Shown here in pieces: positions 1-8,430 of a stretch of DNA of 64,000 bases. Position 1 is the first letter of the stretch, and the number at the start of each line of letters is the position of its first letter. This DNA is from Trichomonas vaginalis G3 (Eukaryota > Parabasalia > Trichomonadida > Trichomonadidae): contig NC_067206.1 of assembly GCF_026262505.1 (NCBI RefSeq), positions 14,070,205 to 14,134,204 on the forward strand. The letters run 5' to 3'. The translations under genes were made by a program, and so were the position numbers. The notes beneath the pieces are model-generated. The model was not told the DNA's origin. It did no database searches and saw only the letters and a program-made list of their open reading frames with translations.

Positions 1-5
1 TTACT

Positions 6-650
6 TTAAGCTGAATGTTTCCTGCAAAAGCTGGAATAAATCGAATAGCTTTCTAATGGAAGGAATCTTCTAACAGGAATTCTTAAACGAAGCTTAAAAT
101 CAAATGATTTTCCTGCTGTAATTGGACCACTAACAATTTGTCCTGTTCTGCATGTTCCCGAATGACTCCATACATCTTCATGTCGAGTCTTTGAGAAAAC
201 ATCTACTTTCTTTATTTGTTCGGTAGTTTGTGAGTTTGAAGTTATATATGCTTCTTCTCTTGCGTTGTCTTGAGAATATACGATACGACCATTTGCAAGG
301 ATTTGATATCCAGCAACTGCATAGAAAGCGTCATCGAAACCAATCCAAAATCCTGGTGGGTTTGTTTTATTGGAACCTGAACCAATTTCTTTATCTACAA
401 TAAATTGACCTTCCATTTTATACGTAATGAATGTATTGTAAAGGTCCAACATATTTTCACCAGGAGGTGAGAGATTGAATGTTACCCATGTGTTATCTTT
501 AGCAGTTCCAGGTTGTGATGGAATCTTTGCGTCAGAATATTTTCTATTAGTGTCACCAATTTGAACTGCATTGTCTATGATATCGAAATATGAGCGAATC
601 TGATGAATATGCTCTGCTGGAGTAAATTCGTTTAACTGTTCGTTCTGCAT
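6..650 (-). CDS. Major capsid protein-like, N-terminal part (cut by window edge)
   Basis: This would be the main shell protein (double jelly-roll type) of the Maverick particle. What is visible is a beta-rich protein whose N-terminus holds segments such as NTWVTFNLSP, MLDLYNTFITYKMEGQF and LRIPVRRFLP, the last a basic strand typical of capsid jelly rolls. The ATG at 650 is preceded by an AT-rich leader and is the only sensible start. Only about 214 residues can be read before the window edge, whereas family members are usually 400-600 residues, so the gene is partial here. It is transcribed in the same direction as the next small gene (678-1,112), 27 bases upstream. The identification rests on general resemblance and context. 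Another structural protein with a jelly-roll fold is the main alternative. Confidence 0.55.
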   Translation of the reverse strand: MQNEQLNEFTPAEHIHQIRSYFDIIDNAVQIGDTNRKYSDAKIPSQPGTAKDNTWVTFNLSPPGENMLDLYNTFITYKMEGQFIVDKEIGSGSNKTNPPGFWIGFDDAFYAVAGYQILANGRIVYSQDNAREEAYITSNSQTTEQIKKVDVFSKTRHEDVWSHSGTCRTGQIVSGPITAGKSFDFKLRLRIPVRRFLPLESYSIYSSFCRKHSA

Positions 651-677
651 GTATTTACTTCGGATAAAAATATCTAT

Positions 678-1112
678 TTACTTCATTATTCTCACTCTTC
701 TTCTTGGTATTCGTGGTGGAAGTTGTTTCTTGACATTTTCAATGAACTGTACATTCTCTTTTGTCTCGACTTCTTTCACTGGCGGGTCAGGATTCTTTGA
801 CTCGGTTTGTTTTTCAATGAAATTCACGAACTTTGCAATAAGCTCTTGGTTCGTTATTGAAAGTACATCTGGCTTCTTTTCTTCTGGTTCTATTGACTTT
901 TCAGTTTGAACAGAAGGTTTTATATGGGCTTCGTGGACTTCACCCTTGCCATGCACCTTAATGTTGTCGCTTTCTGCATTCGCTAATGGAACCTTTCTTT
1001 TTCTTACATATATTTTACCATCTTTACTCTGACTTACGTAATAGAAAGGATGTTGTATTCCTCTTGCGTCATTTAATATAATAGACTCTCGCTCTGATTT
1101 TGACAAGCTCAT
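678..1112 (-). CDS. Small charged Maverick protein with YYV..KDGKIYVRKRK motif
   Basis: The function is not recognised. The 144-aa protein has an N-terminal block, SERESIILNDARG then FYYVSQSKDGKIYVRKRK, a charged Pro/Glu/Lys-rich middle, and a strongly basic tail (PRIPRRRVRIMK) that could bind DNA. The N-terminal block recurs in the genes at 20,707-21,287, 27,319-27,900 and 34,022-34,259, so it marks a recurrent family across the different elements of this window. It lies next to the capsid-like gene, which suggests a virion or core role, but that is inference. The stretch read from 950 down to 925 encodes G-K-G-E-V-H, which looks like a worn copy of the twin-hairpin insert seen in two other genes. 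Confidence 0.6.
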   Translation of the reverse strand: MSLSKSERESIILNDARGIQHPFYYVSQSKDGKIYVRKRKVPLANAESDNIKVHGKGEVHEAHIKPSVQTEKSIEPEEKKPDVLSITNQELIAKFVNFIEKQTESKNPDPPVKEVETKENVQFIENVKKQLPPRIPRRRVRIMK

Positions 1113-1157
1113 TTTACATCGGTTAAAGTTTTAATTTTGTTTTTTATCTGCAGTCAA

Positions 1158-1431
1158 ATGACTCAGACAAGCCCTACGGACAAGACCCAAGGGGTCATAG
1201 ATGTTGAAGCATTGAAGAAAGAAATTCGTGAGCAAATTTTATCCGAACTGAAGGAACAAAAACAAGAACAAAAGCCAGAGAGACCAAAGAGAAAAACTTA
1301 GTGAAAAACAACTTGCTGCATTAGCTGCTGGAAGACAAAAGAACCCACGTTTGCTGGCGAAGAAAGCTAGAGAAGAAGCAAAAGCAAAGGAAGAACAAAA
1401 AGCTAAAGAAGCTGAAGCAAAGAAAGAGTAA
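1158..1431 (+). pseudogene. Small Lys/Glu-rich coiled-coil gene, looks broken
   Basis: This short plus-strand gene lies divergent to the charged-protein gene, 45 bases away. It starts at the ATG at 1,158 (MTQTSPTDKTQG...) and encodes a helical, Lys/Glu/Gln-rich product ending in repeated KA/EA/EE runs before a TAA that closes just ahead of the next gene. It looks broken, with about one break. No family is recognised. The composition suggests a coiled coil or a nucleic-acid-binding tail. The hairpin GACCC-AAG-GGGTC at 1,184-1,196 lies inside the coding part and belongs to the palindrome family described elsewhere in this annotation. Confidence 0.4.
1184..1196. repeat. GACCC-AAG-GGGTC hairpin inside a gene
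   Basis: A five-base-pair perfect stem with a three-base loop. It matches the second hairpin of the twin-hairpin inserts at 6,862-6,874 and 18,651-18,663. The partner GCCGC hairpin is only weakly recognisable upstream (around 1,171-1,181). Confidence 0.5.
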
Positions 1432-1455
1432 ATGGTTTATTTTTATCCAAACTAA

Positions 1456-2313
1456 ATGTATAGACAAATACCTTTATCTGTTGCGTTCAGTAGTGAAAAC
1501 CCTGACGTCAAAATAAAGGGGAACAGAGTAACGTTTAAGTTTCCAACAGACTGGATTGTGAACATAAATGAAGAGAAGTACATTGGCATAACATCTATGT
1601 ATATAACACGTGCTTTCAGAAAGGTTGACTTTATACTTCAAGTCGAGATAGAAAATGACGAACAGTCTTTAAGCGCCCAAAACATTCACATATACAAATA
1701 CTTTAAAGACGATACAACATTGTTGCAATGTATGATTTCATTTAATGAGATGTTCGAGAAAAAGTTCAATATTGAAGTACAAACTTTACAGCCTTTACGT
1801 GAGTTTCTTGCACAACTGAAAGAAGAAGGTAGTCAGCCACAACTTATAGACTTTCATTATGAATTTAATGAAAATGAAGATGGAACTCATGACTGTCAGT
1901 TTGTTATATATTCACCATTCAATGAAGTCGCTAAAAAGAAAGAAAATCCATTACGTATAAGGTTTCAAATCTCTGAACCCAATGAAGACTTCAAGAATGT
2001 TTTCAATTATGATGCAATACTTCCGAGGAAAAATGAATTTTCAAAGATTGTAACACCTGGCATTTGGGATAGAAAGCAAGCTATATTATATTCAAACTTA
2101 AGTAAGGGAGTTGAAAATGAGTTCATTGGTCATACAAGAACTTCACCACTGTCAAATCCTAAGTATTACAAGCTTACTGGCTTCAATCGTGAGTTTTGGA
2201 TAGACATGTTCTCCACTCATGACCATAAGTGCCCAGTGTTCTTACCTCCAGACCATAAGGACTGTCTCTACATTGAAGCACAATTGTTAAACTCTACAAT
2301 AGCTGTATTGTAA
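1456..2313 (+). CDS. Penton-like / minor structural protein (FPTDW family), first paralogue
   Basis: The exact function is not recognised. The 285-aa, beta-rich protein has near residues 27-60 the pattern F-K-F-P-x-D-W ... Y-I-G-I-T-x-M-Y-I-T-R-x-F-R-K. The same layout (aromatic-P-x-x-W, ~10 residues, I/G-I, then a basic patch) recurs in the genes at 16,981-17,863, 24,265-25,113 and 30,878-31,732. Each Maverick block here therefore carries at least one, and element A carries two. The size, beta-rich look and constant presence fit a minor capsid or penton subunit, but this is inference. The ATG at 1,456 sits 10-15 bases after TTTTTATCC, the promoter-like word shared by these genes. It converges with the polymerase gene 81 bases downstream. 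Confidence 0.5.
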   Translation: MYRQIPLSVAFSSENPDVKIKGNRVTFKFPTDWIVNINEEKYIGITSMYITRAFRKVDFILQVEIENDEQSLSAQNIHIYKYFKDDTTLLQCMISFNEMFEKKFNIEVQTLQPLREFLAQLKEEGSQPQLIDFHYEFNENEDGTHDCQFVIYSPFNEVAKKKENPLRIRFQISEPNEDFKNVFNYDAILPRKNEFSKIVTPGIWDRKQAILYSNLSKGVENEFIGHTRTSPLSNPKYYKLTGFNREFWIDMFSTHDHKCPVFLPPDHKDCLYIEAQLLNSTIAVL

Positions 2314-2324
2314 ATGACCACATA

Positions 2325-2348
2325 GGCTTCGCCCATGCCGCTAGCGGC
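2325..2348. repeat. Twin hairpin between convergent genes
   Basis: GGC-TTC-GCC (2,325-2,333) is followed by the perfect palindrome GCCGCTAGCGGC (2,337-2,348). It is GC-rich in an AT-rich surrounding and lies in the short gap between the penton-like gene and the PolB gene. It has the same two-stem layout as the inserts at 6,050, 17,974 and 18,650. Confidence 0.6.
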
Positions 2349-2394
2349 TTATTTTTATCACAAATGACCTCATTGCTGACAAAAATAAATGACC

Positions 2395-5300
2395 TCAGAA
2401 CTTCAACTTACGAATAAAGCTTGTTTTAGTCGTTATTGAAAAGTTGAACTTTTCAGCAAAGCAAGGTTGACATGACTTACATAAGTCGAATGCAATCTCT
2501 TGACCATCATAAAGTGCTTTGTAAAGTTTCATTAAACTGAACTCAGAGTCTTTGTCATATGTTCCAACAGGTATGTGAATGTTCTTATCTTCATTGTAAT
2601 AGCATTGTATAGCTTCAGGAAACATTTCATTAGCGGTTAAAGCAATAACATCTTGCTTCACGCCTTTCATTCTGCAGTGAAATGCAACTTCATTTAAATC
2701 ATTCGTGAGTAAGTCTATGTAGGTCTTCTTTCCACAGAAAATACTTTTATAAGCTAAACTTTGTTTTCCAGGTGTTATTTCTGCAAAGTCGCTATGAAAT
2801 TGACCAAGGTTCTTTCCTATAAGTTCTCTACCGTATCTCTTCTTAAACTCTGCTGCAAGCTTTGGGATGTCTTCATTATATAAGTGCATACTGTCGGTAT
2901 CCTGGTAAAATATTTGAAGTCCCATGTCCTCTGCAGTACAGAATACTTCATTCATAATACGTTTTGACATAGACAGAATATTAACACCAAGTGGACAGAA
3001 GTTAAAGTGTCTGCAAATGCTTTTCGTTAGCTTGAAAATAGTTTTATCTGAACCATCCAAACCTTCGAACTTCACTATATGGTTGTAATTTCTTATAGCA
3101 TATCTTATAGCATCTTTGTCATCTACTATGGTTATTTTTGACTCAATAGGAGATAGAATAGTTTTGCCATAAATGCTGTTCAGAATGAGTTTTATAATTT
3201 CTTGTAAGGGGTTTTCTTCTTTCTTATACTTTAACCTTAACTCAAACAACTTCTTTACTTCATCTCTTATTCTCATATCTCTGTTTCCATCGTAATAGTA
3301 TCCTTGCAACACTTCACATTTGACACCTTGATATTTTATGAGGTCTTGTAATGTTATATGGTCAACATACATGAGACAGCAAGTGTTTGAACTTCTTGGA
3401 ACGTTAAGTTCTGGATTTAGTTCAGGGTCGCAAACTATTAAATGAAAGTGTCTGGGTATACCAATCTCTGTTATCTTAATGAGAACAAAGAAGCCAGACA
3501 TAAACTTTTCACCAATGGGTTCCTTTTGGTCATCATCGAATAAATGTCTCATGAGATACTCTGTGTTTAACATTTCTTCCTTCAATACTTTTGGAATACC
3601 TTCTAAAGTATAAAGTCTTGCTATAGCTGAAGGATATAATGAAACAGTGTCGAAGTCAGCAATGAGTTTCTTTTTGCTCTTTTGTTTCATGTTATCTGAC
3701 AACATACATCTTCCACCTTGAATGCATCTCGAAATAAATTCTCTTGGTTTATTTGAGAGGTCATAAAGATTTCCATTCGGGAAGTATACTCTGTTCTCAA
3801 ACAATTTGTTAGCAATTGAACAAATACTAACGTAGTCATAAACGTTTAAATCAAACTCTTTCAATAAGTCATTGCGGAACTTTACAAAACCTTCTCTTAA
3901 AATTCTTACATCTTGTTTGCAGTAAAACGTGCTATATTTTTCTAAGTCGAAGTGGTTCTCATCTATTCTGCAACCTTTGATGGAATCTATGTTTTTCATA
4001 AATGTATCTGCATCCCGGATAAACTTACATGCTTCAGAAATGACACCAGTTCTGTTGTCATTTGCTAACAAAACACTGCTGTAGTAGTTATATGGAAATA
4101 CTTCTTTCGGTCCTGTTTGTAAGTTAAACATAGCAGGAAATAGTTTAAGCTTCTTATTTATAACACTGTAAGAGTCTTTTATAATAATTGCCCGTCCTTT
4201 ATATAAACCAGTTATTTGCATTGTTCGTGAACCTTTAATGATGGGAGTTCCTTTCACTTCTGTCATGTGTCTTAAGATGAAGTTTATGTCATAACTGAGG
4301 TTGTGAAAATATATTAAACTCTTGTCAGGGAGTCTTTCCAAAAATTCTGTTGCACAGTTTTGACCCCAAATGCTTTCACTCACTGAACCATCTTCACTGT
4401 CATAACAGATGTTAAAAGCTTTATGAAAGCCATCCGTACTACACTCAAAGTCAGCAAAGAAAACGTGCTCAGGAATGAATTTACATTTAGCTTTATTTAC
4501 TTCTTTTGACTCTGCTTTCTTCTTCAGTTGTACACAATACTTTGGAGCATATGTCAAATCTTTAAATGGTGCAAGGTTCTGTTTATATAAGTCAGTAGTA
4601 TATGTGAAAAGTTCTCCATAAGAAATAGGTTCGAAATATTTGCACTCCCACAATGTTTTCATAACATCCCATAACGGTGTTGTTCTATCATAACGAACTA
4701 CATATTTATCTTCTCTCTTTGTATAAATCTTCATCTGTTTCTCAATGTTCATTCCACCACAAGCTTTGAGAATTTCTTTATAGTTTCGAATGAAGTATGT
4801 TGTCATTGGAAGTCTTTCATTTAGCATGTAGTGGTCTTCAACAAGAAGTAAGTCAATAGTTCTAACAGTTTCGCATTCTTTTGGTATATATCTCTTTATT
4901 TCATTATGTCTTGAGTCATTGAAATAACCAATGGTAACATTAAATGCTATACCTGTTGCGTCAGAAATTTCTTGTACTTTACTTTGAGGAAAGTCTCTAA
5001 CACGAATGACTTCTCTCATGTGGTCAATAGTTTCTTCATTTACTCCAGCCTGAATGCAAGCATAAACGAAACAATTGTCCTCTGTCATAAGTATTGCAGT
5101 TCTTTTGTTCAGTTCATTGAAGATTTGGTAGCGTTCAAGATTTATAGGTAATGTGCAAAGATACTTCCATAACTGACCGCTTCTCTTCTTATAAAACTTC
5201 TTTTCACCATTATCTTTCCAAAAGCTTTCTATAAGTGCTGGGTTTCCTGTTTGCTTAAGAGCTTCCAAAATGGCTTTCTGGTCATTTGTCAGTGTGCTTT

Positions 5301-5568
5301 CATCTCTATATGGTCTCTTTTTTGGTTTGCCTTTCTTTACATCTGACATCGTTAAGCCTTCATATTCTGTTAAATCATACATCTTTATTTCAGTAAGATT
5401 CTTTATGTTTGTCAAGAAGAAGTCATAGTGCATTTCAACAATACCTGCAGCATTTGCTTCTATCTCTGATATAAAGTTCTCCTTCAAGAGCTGATGTAGT
5501 AATGTTCCAATATTATTGAGGTTTAACGTAGAACATTCATACTTTCCACCAAGTTTATAACATACCAT
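2395..5568 (-). CDS. polB: Protein-primed family-B DNA polymerase
   Basis: Replicative polymerase of the Maverick, expected to copy the linear element from a terminal protein primer. The 1,057-aa product carries the full motif set. The 3'-5' exonuclease motifs are Exo I FFADFECS (~370), Exo II YFHNLSYDIN (~421) and Exo III FYCKQDVRIL (~548). The polymerase motifs are A, ADFDTVSLYPSAI (~640), B, KLILNSIYGK (~795), and C, YQDTDSMHLY (~888). The ~350-residue N-terminal extension has no motif I recognise and could hold the primer-protein part. The length is usual for Maverick polymerases and the gene looks whole. The ATG at 5,568 lies 18 bases downstream of the stop of the gene transcribed just before it (5,586-6,242), so the two are probably co-oriented neighbours with their own promoters. 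This is the strongest family assignment in the window. Confidence 0.95.
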   Translation of the reverse strand: MVCYKLGGKYECSTLNLNNIGTLLHQLLKENFISEIEANAAGIVEMHYDFFLTNIKNLTEIKMYDLTEYEGLTMSDVKKGKPKKRPYRDESTLTNDQKAILEALKQTGNPALIESFWKDNGEKKFYKKRSGQLWKYLCTLPINLERYQIFNELNKRTAILMTEDNCFVYACIQAGVNEETIDHMREVIRVRDFPQSKVQEISDATGIAFNVTIGYFNDSRHNEIKRYIPKECETVRTIDLLLVEDHYMLNERLPMTTYFIRNYKEILKACGGMNIEKQMKIYTKREDKYVVRYDRTTPLWDVMKTLWECKYFEPISYGELFTYTTDLYKQNLAPFKDLTYAPKYCVQLKKKAESKEVNKAKCKFIPEHVFFADFECSTDGFHKAFNICYDSEDGSVSESIWGQNCATEFLERLPDKSLIYFHNLSYDINFILRHMTEVKGTPIIKGSRTMQITGLYKGRAIIIKDSYSVINKKLKLFPAMFNLQTGPKEVFPYNYYSSVLLANDNRTGVISEACKFIRDADTFMKNIDSIKGCRIDENHFDLEKYSTFYCKQDVRILREGFVKFRNDLLKEFDLNVYDYVSICSIANKLFENRVYFPNGNLYDLSNKPREFISRCIQGGRCMLSDNMKQKSKKKLIADFDTVSLYPSAIARLYTLEGIPKVLKEEMLNTEYLMRHLFDDDQKEPIGEKFMSGFFVLIKITEIGIPRHFHLIVCDPELNPELNVPRSSNTCCLMYVDHITLQDLIKYQGVKCEVLQGYYYDGNRDMRIRDEVKKLFELRLKYKKEENPLQEIIKLILNSIYGKTILSPIESKITIVDDKDAIRYAIRNYNHIVKFEGLDGSDKTIFKLTKSICRHFNFCPLGVNILSMSKRIMNEVFCTAEDMGLQIFYQDTDSMHLYNEDIPKLAAEFKKRYGRELIGKNLGQFHSDFAEITPGKQSLAYKSIFCGKKTYIDLLTNDLNEVAFHCRMKGVKQDVIALTANEMFPEAIQCYYNEDKNIHIPVGTYDKDSEFSLMKLYKALYDGQEIAFDLCKSCQPCFAEKFNFSITTKTSFIRKLKF

Positions 5569-5585
5569 CCATCTTTGTTGTGAGT

Positions 5586-6242
5586 TTATTTTAATTTCTC
5601 TAAGAGTCTCATGAAAACCTTACCGAAATGTTTGTGTAAGTAGTCTCTGTTTGGTTCATCTAAAGCTTCGATGTTAAAGTCAATGAGTCTATTGCCTGAC
5701 TTCACATTTCTCTTCCTATTCTCTTCATCTTTCTTTAACCATCTCTCACCTTCTTTTGGTTTGTCGTCAATGGAACGAATGACATCGTTAGCTTTGCGAA
5801 CTTGTTCTATAGCACTTTTAAACATCTCTCTTCTCTGTTGTTTCAGTGTGTCGTCTCTTCTTCTTGTTTCACCAACGTTTGCATTTGTTATGTCAAACAT
5901 TTCTTGACGAACATCATGCGAAAGAGCTTTACGAGTATGACCAACGTTCGCATTTGTTATGTCAAACATTTCTCTTCTTACTTCATGAGGTACTGAACGT
6001 CTATGATATAAGTCAATAGCAATGTCATTTAAAGGAAATGCTCTTGCATGGACTTCGTCCTCGCCGCGTTGCGGCTTTATGAACTCATGAATTCTATCAT
6101 AACTTATTGCACCATTATAGTCTTTAATGAAGTCAGCGAGTGCCTTTTTGTTTGTTGCGTAATGCTTTGCTACTTCTATATTAGCTTCTGTAAGAAGTTG
6201 TTTTATTTCCGAGTGTTCTAACTTAGACAACTTCCGATACAT
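5586..6242 (-). CDS. Unrecognised protein with internal EMFDITNANVG repeat
   Basis: 218 aa, highly charged and probably helical; no family is recognised. An internal duplication is clear: E-M-F-D-I-T-N-A-N-V-G occurs twice, about 24 residues apart, each time preceded by a V-R-R/Q pair, and a third partial unit (RREMFKSA) follows. Between residues ~56 and 66 the peptide KPQRGEDEVH is encoded by a GC-rich twin hairpin (6,050-6,075) identical in sequence and frame to one in an unrelated gene at 17,974. This points to a late insertion into the reading frame. The ATG at 6,242 follows a TTTTTTATTTCC leader. It lies immediately upstream of polB on the same strand, and a replication accessory role (for example the terminal protein) is possible but unproven. 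Confidence 0.6.
   Translation of the reverse strand: MYRKLSKLEHSEIKQLLTEANIEVAKHYATNKKALADFIKDYNGAISYDRIHEFIKPQRGEDEVHARAFPLNDIAIDLYHRRSVPHEVRREMFDITNANVGHTRKALSHDVRQEMFDITNANVGETRRRDDTLKQQRREMFKSAIEQVRKANDVIRSIDDKPKEGERWLKKDEENRKRNVKSGNRLIDFNIEALDEPNRDYLHKHFGKVFMRLLEKLK
6050..6075. repeat. Twin hairpin inserted in frame (encodes KPQRGEDEVH on minus strand)
   Basis: GGAC-TTC-GTCC (6,050-6,060) is followed by GCCGC-GTT-GCGGC (6,063-6,075), both perfect stems with three-base loops. About 31 bases around it are identical, inverted, to 17,971-18,001 in a different gene, and in both the coding strand reads the same frame. Confidence 0.8.
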
Positions 6243-6331
6243 CTTTAGTAGGAAATAAAAAAATATTTTTTAAAAAATTAGATTAGATTTTTTTAAGTTA
6301 TTTTTCAAAATAATTTAATATTTTTATTTTA

Positions 6332-6805
6332 ATGAAACACATGCAAGATTGCAAGTTCTTTTCATACAATGCTCTCGCTACTGTCATCAAGAATGAGTTC
6401 AATGGTGCTTCAAACGTTAATGTTATCTTTAACAAGAAGTTTGTGAAAGAATCTAAGTTTGGTCAGTATGTCAGACCATTAGCTATTGTCATTGACCGCA
6501 AACGTTATACTTCACAAGAGTTAGCAGTAGTTTTGAAACAAAAGGGTTTCTTCGTGAATGTCAAAGATACTCATTATACTGTTATAAAGAACTCCAACAT
6601 TGACTTCTTCAGTATTGCTATGAATCTTTCCGAACAGAAAGAATATAAGAAGGGTGAAACATCTGTGAAATATTATCCTTCATCTCTGAAGACAATAACG
6701 AACAAAGATGTTATACAAAAGTTCTTACCAAAGGTTGAAGAAGCTTCTATTGACATTGACGAAGGAAGTGAAATGGTTGAAGAAATTGACCCTGAAGCTA
6801 TTTAA
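6332..6805 (+). CDS. Unrecognised 157-aa protein with acidic tail
   Basis: The function is not recognised. The protein starts MKHMQDCKFFSYNALATVIK, has a basic middle with alternating strands (VRPLAIVIDRKRYTSQELAVVLKQKGFFV) and ends in an acidic tail (EEASIDIDEGSEMVEEIDPE). An acidic tail on a compact basic domain is common in DNA-binding replication proteins such as single-strand binding proteins, which is a possible reading only. The ATG at 6,332 follows an 85-base, almost pure A/T divergent promoter region shared with the gene at 5,586-6,242. A palindromic module starts one base after the stop. Confidence 0.55.
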   Translation: MKHMQDCKFFSYNALATVIKNEFNGASNVNVIFNKKFVKESKFGQYVRPLAIVIDRKRYTSQELAVVLKQKGFFVNVKDTHYTVIKNSNIDFFSIAMNLSEQKEYKKGETSVKYYPSSLKTITNKDVIQKFLPKVEEASIDIDEGSEMVEEIDPEAI

Positions 6806-6888
6806 CCAAAAATATATTTTTGGTGAAGAGGTGAGATTTCACCTAGCCGCTTTGCGGCTCTGACCCTTTGGGTCTGTTTTTTCACCTC
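6806..6888. repeat. Intergenic palindromic module with twin hairpin
   Basis: Directly after the TAA comes CCAAAAATATATTTTTGG, then AGGTGA-type words facing each other (GGTGAGATTTCACC), then an inserted twin hairpin (6,846-6,874: GCCGC-TTT-GCGGC and GACCC-TTT-GGGTC), then TTTTTTCACCTCA. The module lies between two convergent genes, where a transcript 3'-end or boundary role would fit. Related copies are at 8,591, 9,696, 18,681 and 33,954, and dozens lie in the satellite. Confidence 0.7.
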
Positions 6889-6898
6889 ATTCTCTCTT

Positions 6899-6944
6899 CG
6901 TTAATGTTGTCGTGACTTCTTCGTTAATGTTGTCGTGACTTCAT
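6899..6944. repeat. Two-copy 23-bp direct repeat
   Basis: The word CGTTAATGTTGTCGTGACTT occurs twice with a 23-base period, overlapping the 3' end of the KilA-N gene. Its TCGTGACTTC word resembles the satellite monomer of the right half of the window. Confidence 0.7.
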
Positions 6945-7768
6945 TCTTCCTCTTTGAAGTTATCGAAATATTCTGTTATTTTTTCCTTCAGTAATGGTAA
7001 GTCTTCTTTGAATGTAAGTATTGTGCAACCTTTGATGTCATAGTGTGTTTGAGGAAGAGTATTTTTGACAATTTCTTTTATTTGCTCATTCGGTGTCATT
7101 GAAATCGGTAAGTTTTCACGATAGAACCAGTTTCTGTCAGATTTGTAAATCTTAGCAAGGTCATAAAAGCTTTTGTTGTTTCTTCTGACTAAATGCAACA
7201 TAACCATATCTCTGTCTTCTTCATTCTCCAACTCTTCAGTATATATCATATACTTATAACTCTTTTCCTTTCCTTTTGGTACTGAACGCGGTATTCTTTT
7301 CTGTATGCTTTTGTCTTTGGATTCAATGACTTCATCTTTTGCTTGAAGTTTCTTTTCCATCTCTCCACGTTCTGCTTTATATAGTTCATCTAACATCATG
7401 AAAATATAACAAGCGTAACGAGGTGAAGCCCACATTGCTACAGCATTTACTAAAAGTCTATGAACATAATAACCTTTCAAACCAGGAGCCAAATTCTTGC
7501 GATTTTCGTACGGAATCTCTTCTCTCGGTTTTCCGAGGGAAGCAATCATATGAGGAAATTCTTCTAAAAGTTCTTTTGTCTGTTGGTTTTCAAACCAATG
7601 ATATGCTTGCTTTGTAGACTGAAGAGCATTCATTATACTTTGCATTTGGTACATGTCATCTTTGACTGAACGAATGAGACGTAACTGTTTGTTATACTGT
7701 ATGTATTCGTATTCTTCATTTATGGCTTCATGAACGATAGCAGTTGTTGTGTTCTCTAATGTTGACAT
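6941..7768 (-). CDS. KilA-N domain protein
   Basis: KilA-N proteins are DNA-binding regulators of large DNA viruses and phages. The 275-aa product has the KilA-N/MSV199-like core at about residues 55-125, with YHWFENQQTKELLEEF followed by GYYVHRLLVNAVAMWASPRYA, the family signature. A charged helix (~130-160, KAERGEMEKKLQAKDEV...) follows, and then a C-terminal domain with MVMLHLVRRNNKSFYDLAKIY, as in viral KilA-N proteins with a DUF3627-like tail. The gene looks whole. It is divergent from 7,876-8,250 across a symmetric promoter region. A fragment of this gene (around 7,475-7,555) has been copied into the satellite at 38,186-38,275. A shorter derivative (GAGATTCCGTATGAAAAT) is present in most satellite units. 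Confidence 0.8.
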   Translation of the reverse strand: MSTLENTTTAIVHEAINEEYEYIQYNKQLRLIRSVKDDMYQMQSIMNALQSTKQAYHWFENQQTKELLEEFPHMIASLGKPREEIPYENRKNLAPGLKGYYVHRLLVNAVAMWASPRYACYIFMMLDELYKAERGEMEKKLQAKDEVIESKDKSIQKRIPRSVPKGKEKSYKYMIYTEELENEEDRDMVMLHLVRRNNKSFYDLAKIYKSDRNWFYRENLPISMTPNEQIKEIVKNTLPQTHYDIKGCTILTFKEDLPLLKEKITEYFDNFKEEE

Positions 7769-7875
7769 ATCTGTCTTTACATACAGGATAAAAAAATAAA
7801 TAAAATAAAAACTAACTTTATTTTTTTTGAGATAAACACTATTTCTTCACAACATTAAATTTTATCCTGTATGAA
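7769..7875. promoter_or_regulatory. Symmetric divergent promoter region
   Basis: Two inverted copies of ATACAGGATAAAA (7,781-7,793 and 7,860-7,872) sit 13-14 and 3 bases from the two divergent start codons, separated by an A/T-only stretch. Read towards each gene they give TTTTATCCTGTAT, a member of the TTTTATC word found upstream of most genes here. Confidence 0.6.
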
Positions 7876-8250
7876 ATGACTTTAAAAAGATTATTGACTG
7901 ACTTCGAATACTATCTCATTGACGCACTGACAGACCCTCAAAACTGTGTTGAAAGTTCTTTAAGCTTTAAGATTGAAGGTACGACGCATTTTGTCTTCAC
8001 TTACGTATTGAAAGAATATGACCGTTATCATAACGAAGTGAATCAAACACTAATAAAATTTGTAGATAAAAAATTGGTTAACAATGAATATTTTAAACGT
8101 GAAGACCCAAACACTGCTGGAGATGATGAAGAATACAGACAAGTTATTGAAAAAAATAACGCAAGATTAGATGCAATAGAAAAGAAGTTTAATGAATGTC
8201 TTACAAACACGTATGAATATCTTATGCAGTGGGAAGCCAGATGGAAATAA
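7876..8250 (+). CDS. Unrecognised 124-aa helical protein
   Basis: No family is recognised. The protein starts MTLKRLLTDFEYYLIDALTD and is mostly helical and charged, with a C-terminal region (EEYRQVIEKNNARLDAIEKKF) that could form a short coiled coil. There is no signal peptide or membrane segment. The ATG at 7,876 lies directly after the right arm of the divergent promoter repeat, which supports the start. It is paired head-to-head with the KilA-N gene and is followed by a 411-base gene-free stretch holding a tRNA-like element, a hairpin and a palindromic module. Confidence 0.55.
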   Translation: MTLKRLLTDFEYYLIDALTDPQNCVESSLSFKIEGTTHFVFTYVLKEYDRYHNEVNQTLIKFVDKKLVNNEYFKREDPNTAGDDEEYRQVIEKNNARLDAIEKKFNECLTNTYEYLMQWEARWK

Positions 8251-8291
8251 ATTTACGTCAAATATGCAATTTATAAAATCTTATGTCGACA

Positions 8292-8364
8292 GGCTACGTA
8301 GCACAGTGGTCTAAGGTGGTGTTATGGAGGGGTCAGGGTCTGTGGTTCGAACCGCGACAGCGCC
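8292..8364 (+). tRNA. tRNA-like relic with Pol III A and B boxes
   Basis: The stretch contains TAGCACAGTGG (8,299-8,309), a good A box continuing into GTCTAAGG as in leucine tRNAs, and GGTTCGAACC (8,344-8,353), a good B box. Spacing is normal, and a T-run (TATTTTCTTATTTTC) begins just after 8,364. The acceptor, anticodon and T stems pair poorly, so it is probably a worn tRNA copy or a tRNA-derived promoter rather than a working tRNA. It is GC-rich compared with its surroundings. Confidence 0.4.
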
Positions 8365-8430
8365 GTATTTTCTTATTTTCTTTATTTGTCTTGTTTGTCG
8401 TGAATAAAAAGTGTCATAAAAGTGCTCTAT

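Noticed and set aside
649-909. Plus-strand frame opposite the 678-1,112 gene
   Set aside because: Shadow of the charged minus-strand gene: Ser/Phe-rich with no codon logic.
5671-5996. Plus-strand frames opposite the repeat-containing gene
   Set aside because: Shadow frames; the internal repeat shows in both strands only because of the coding duplication.
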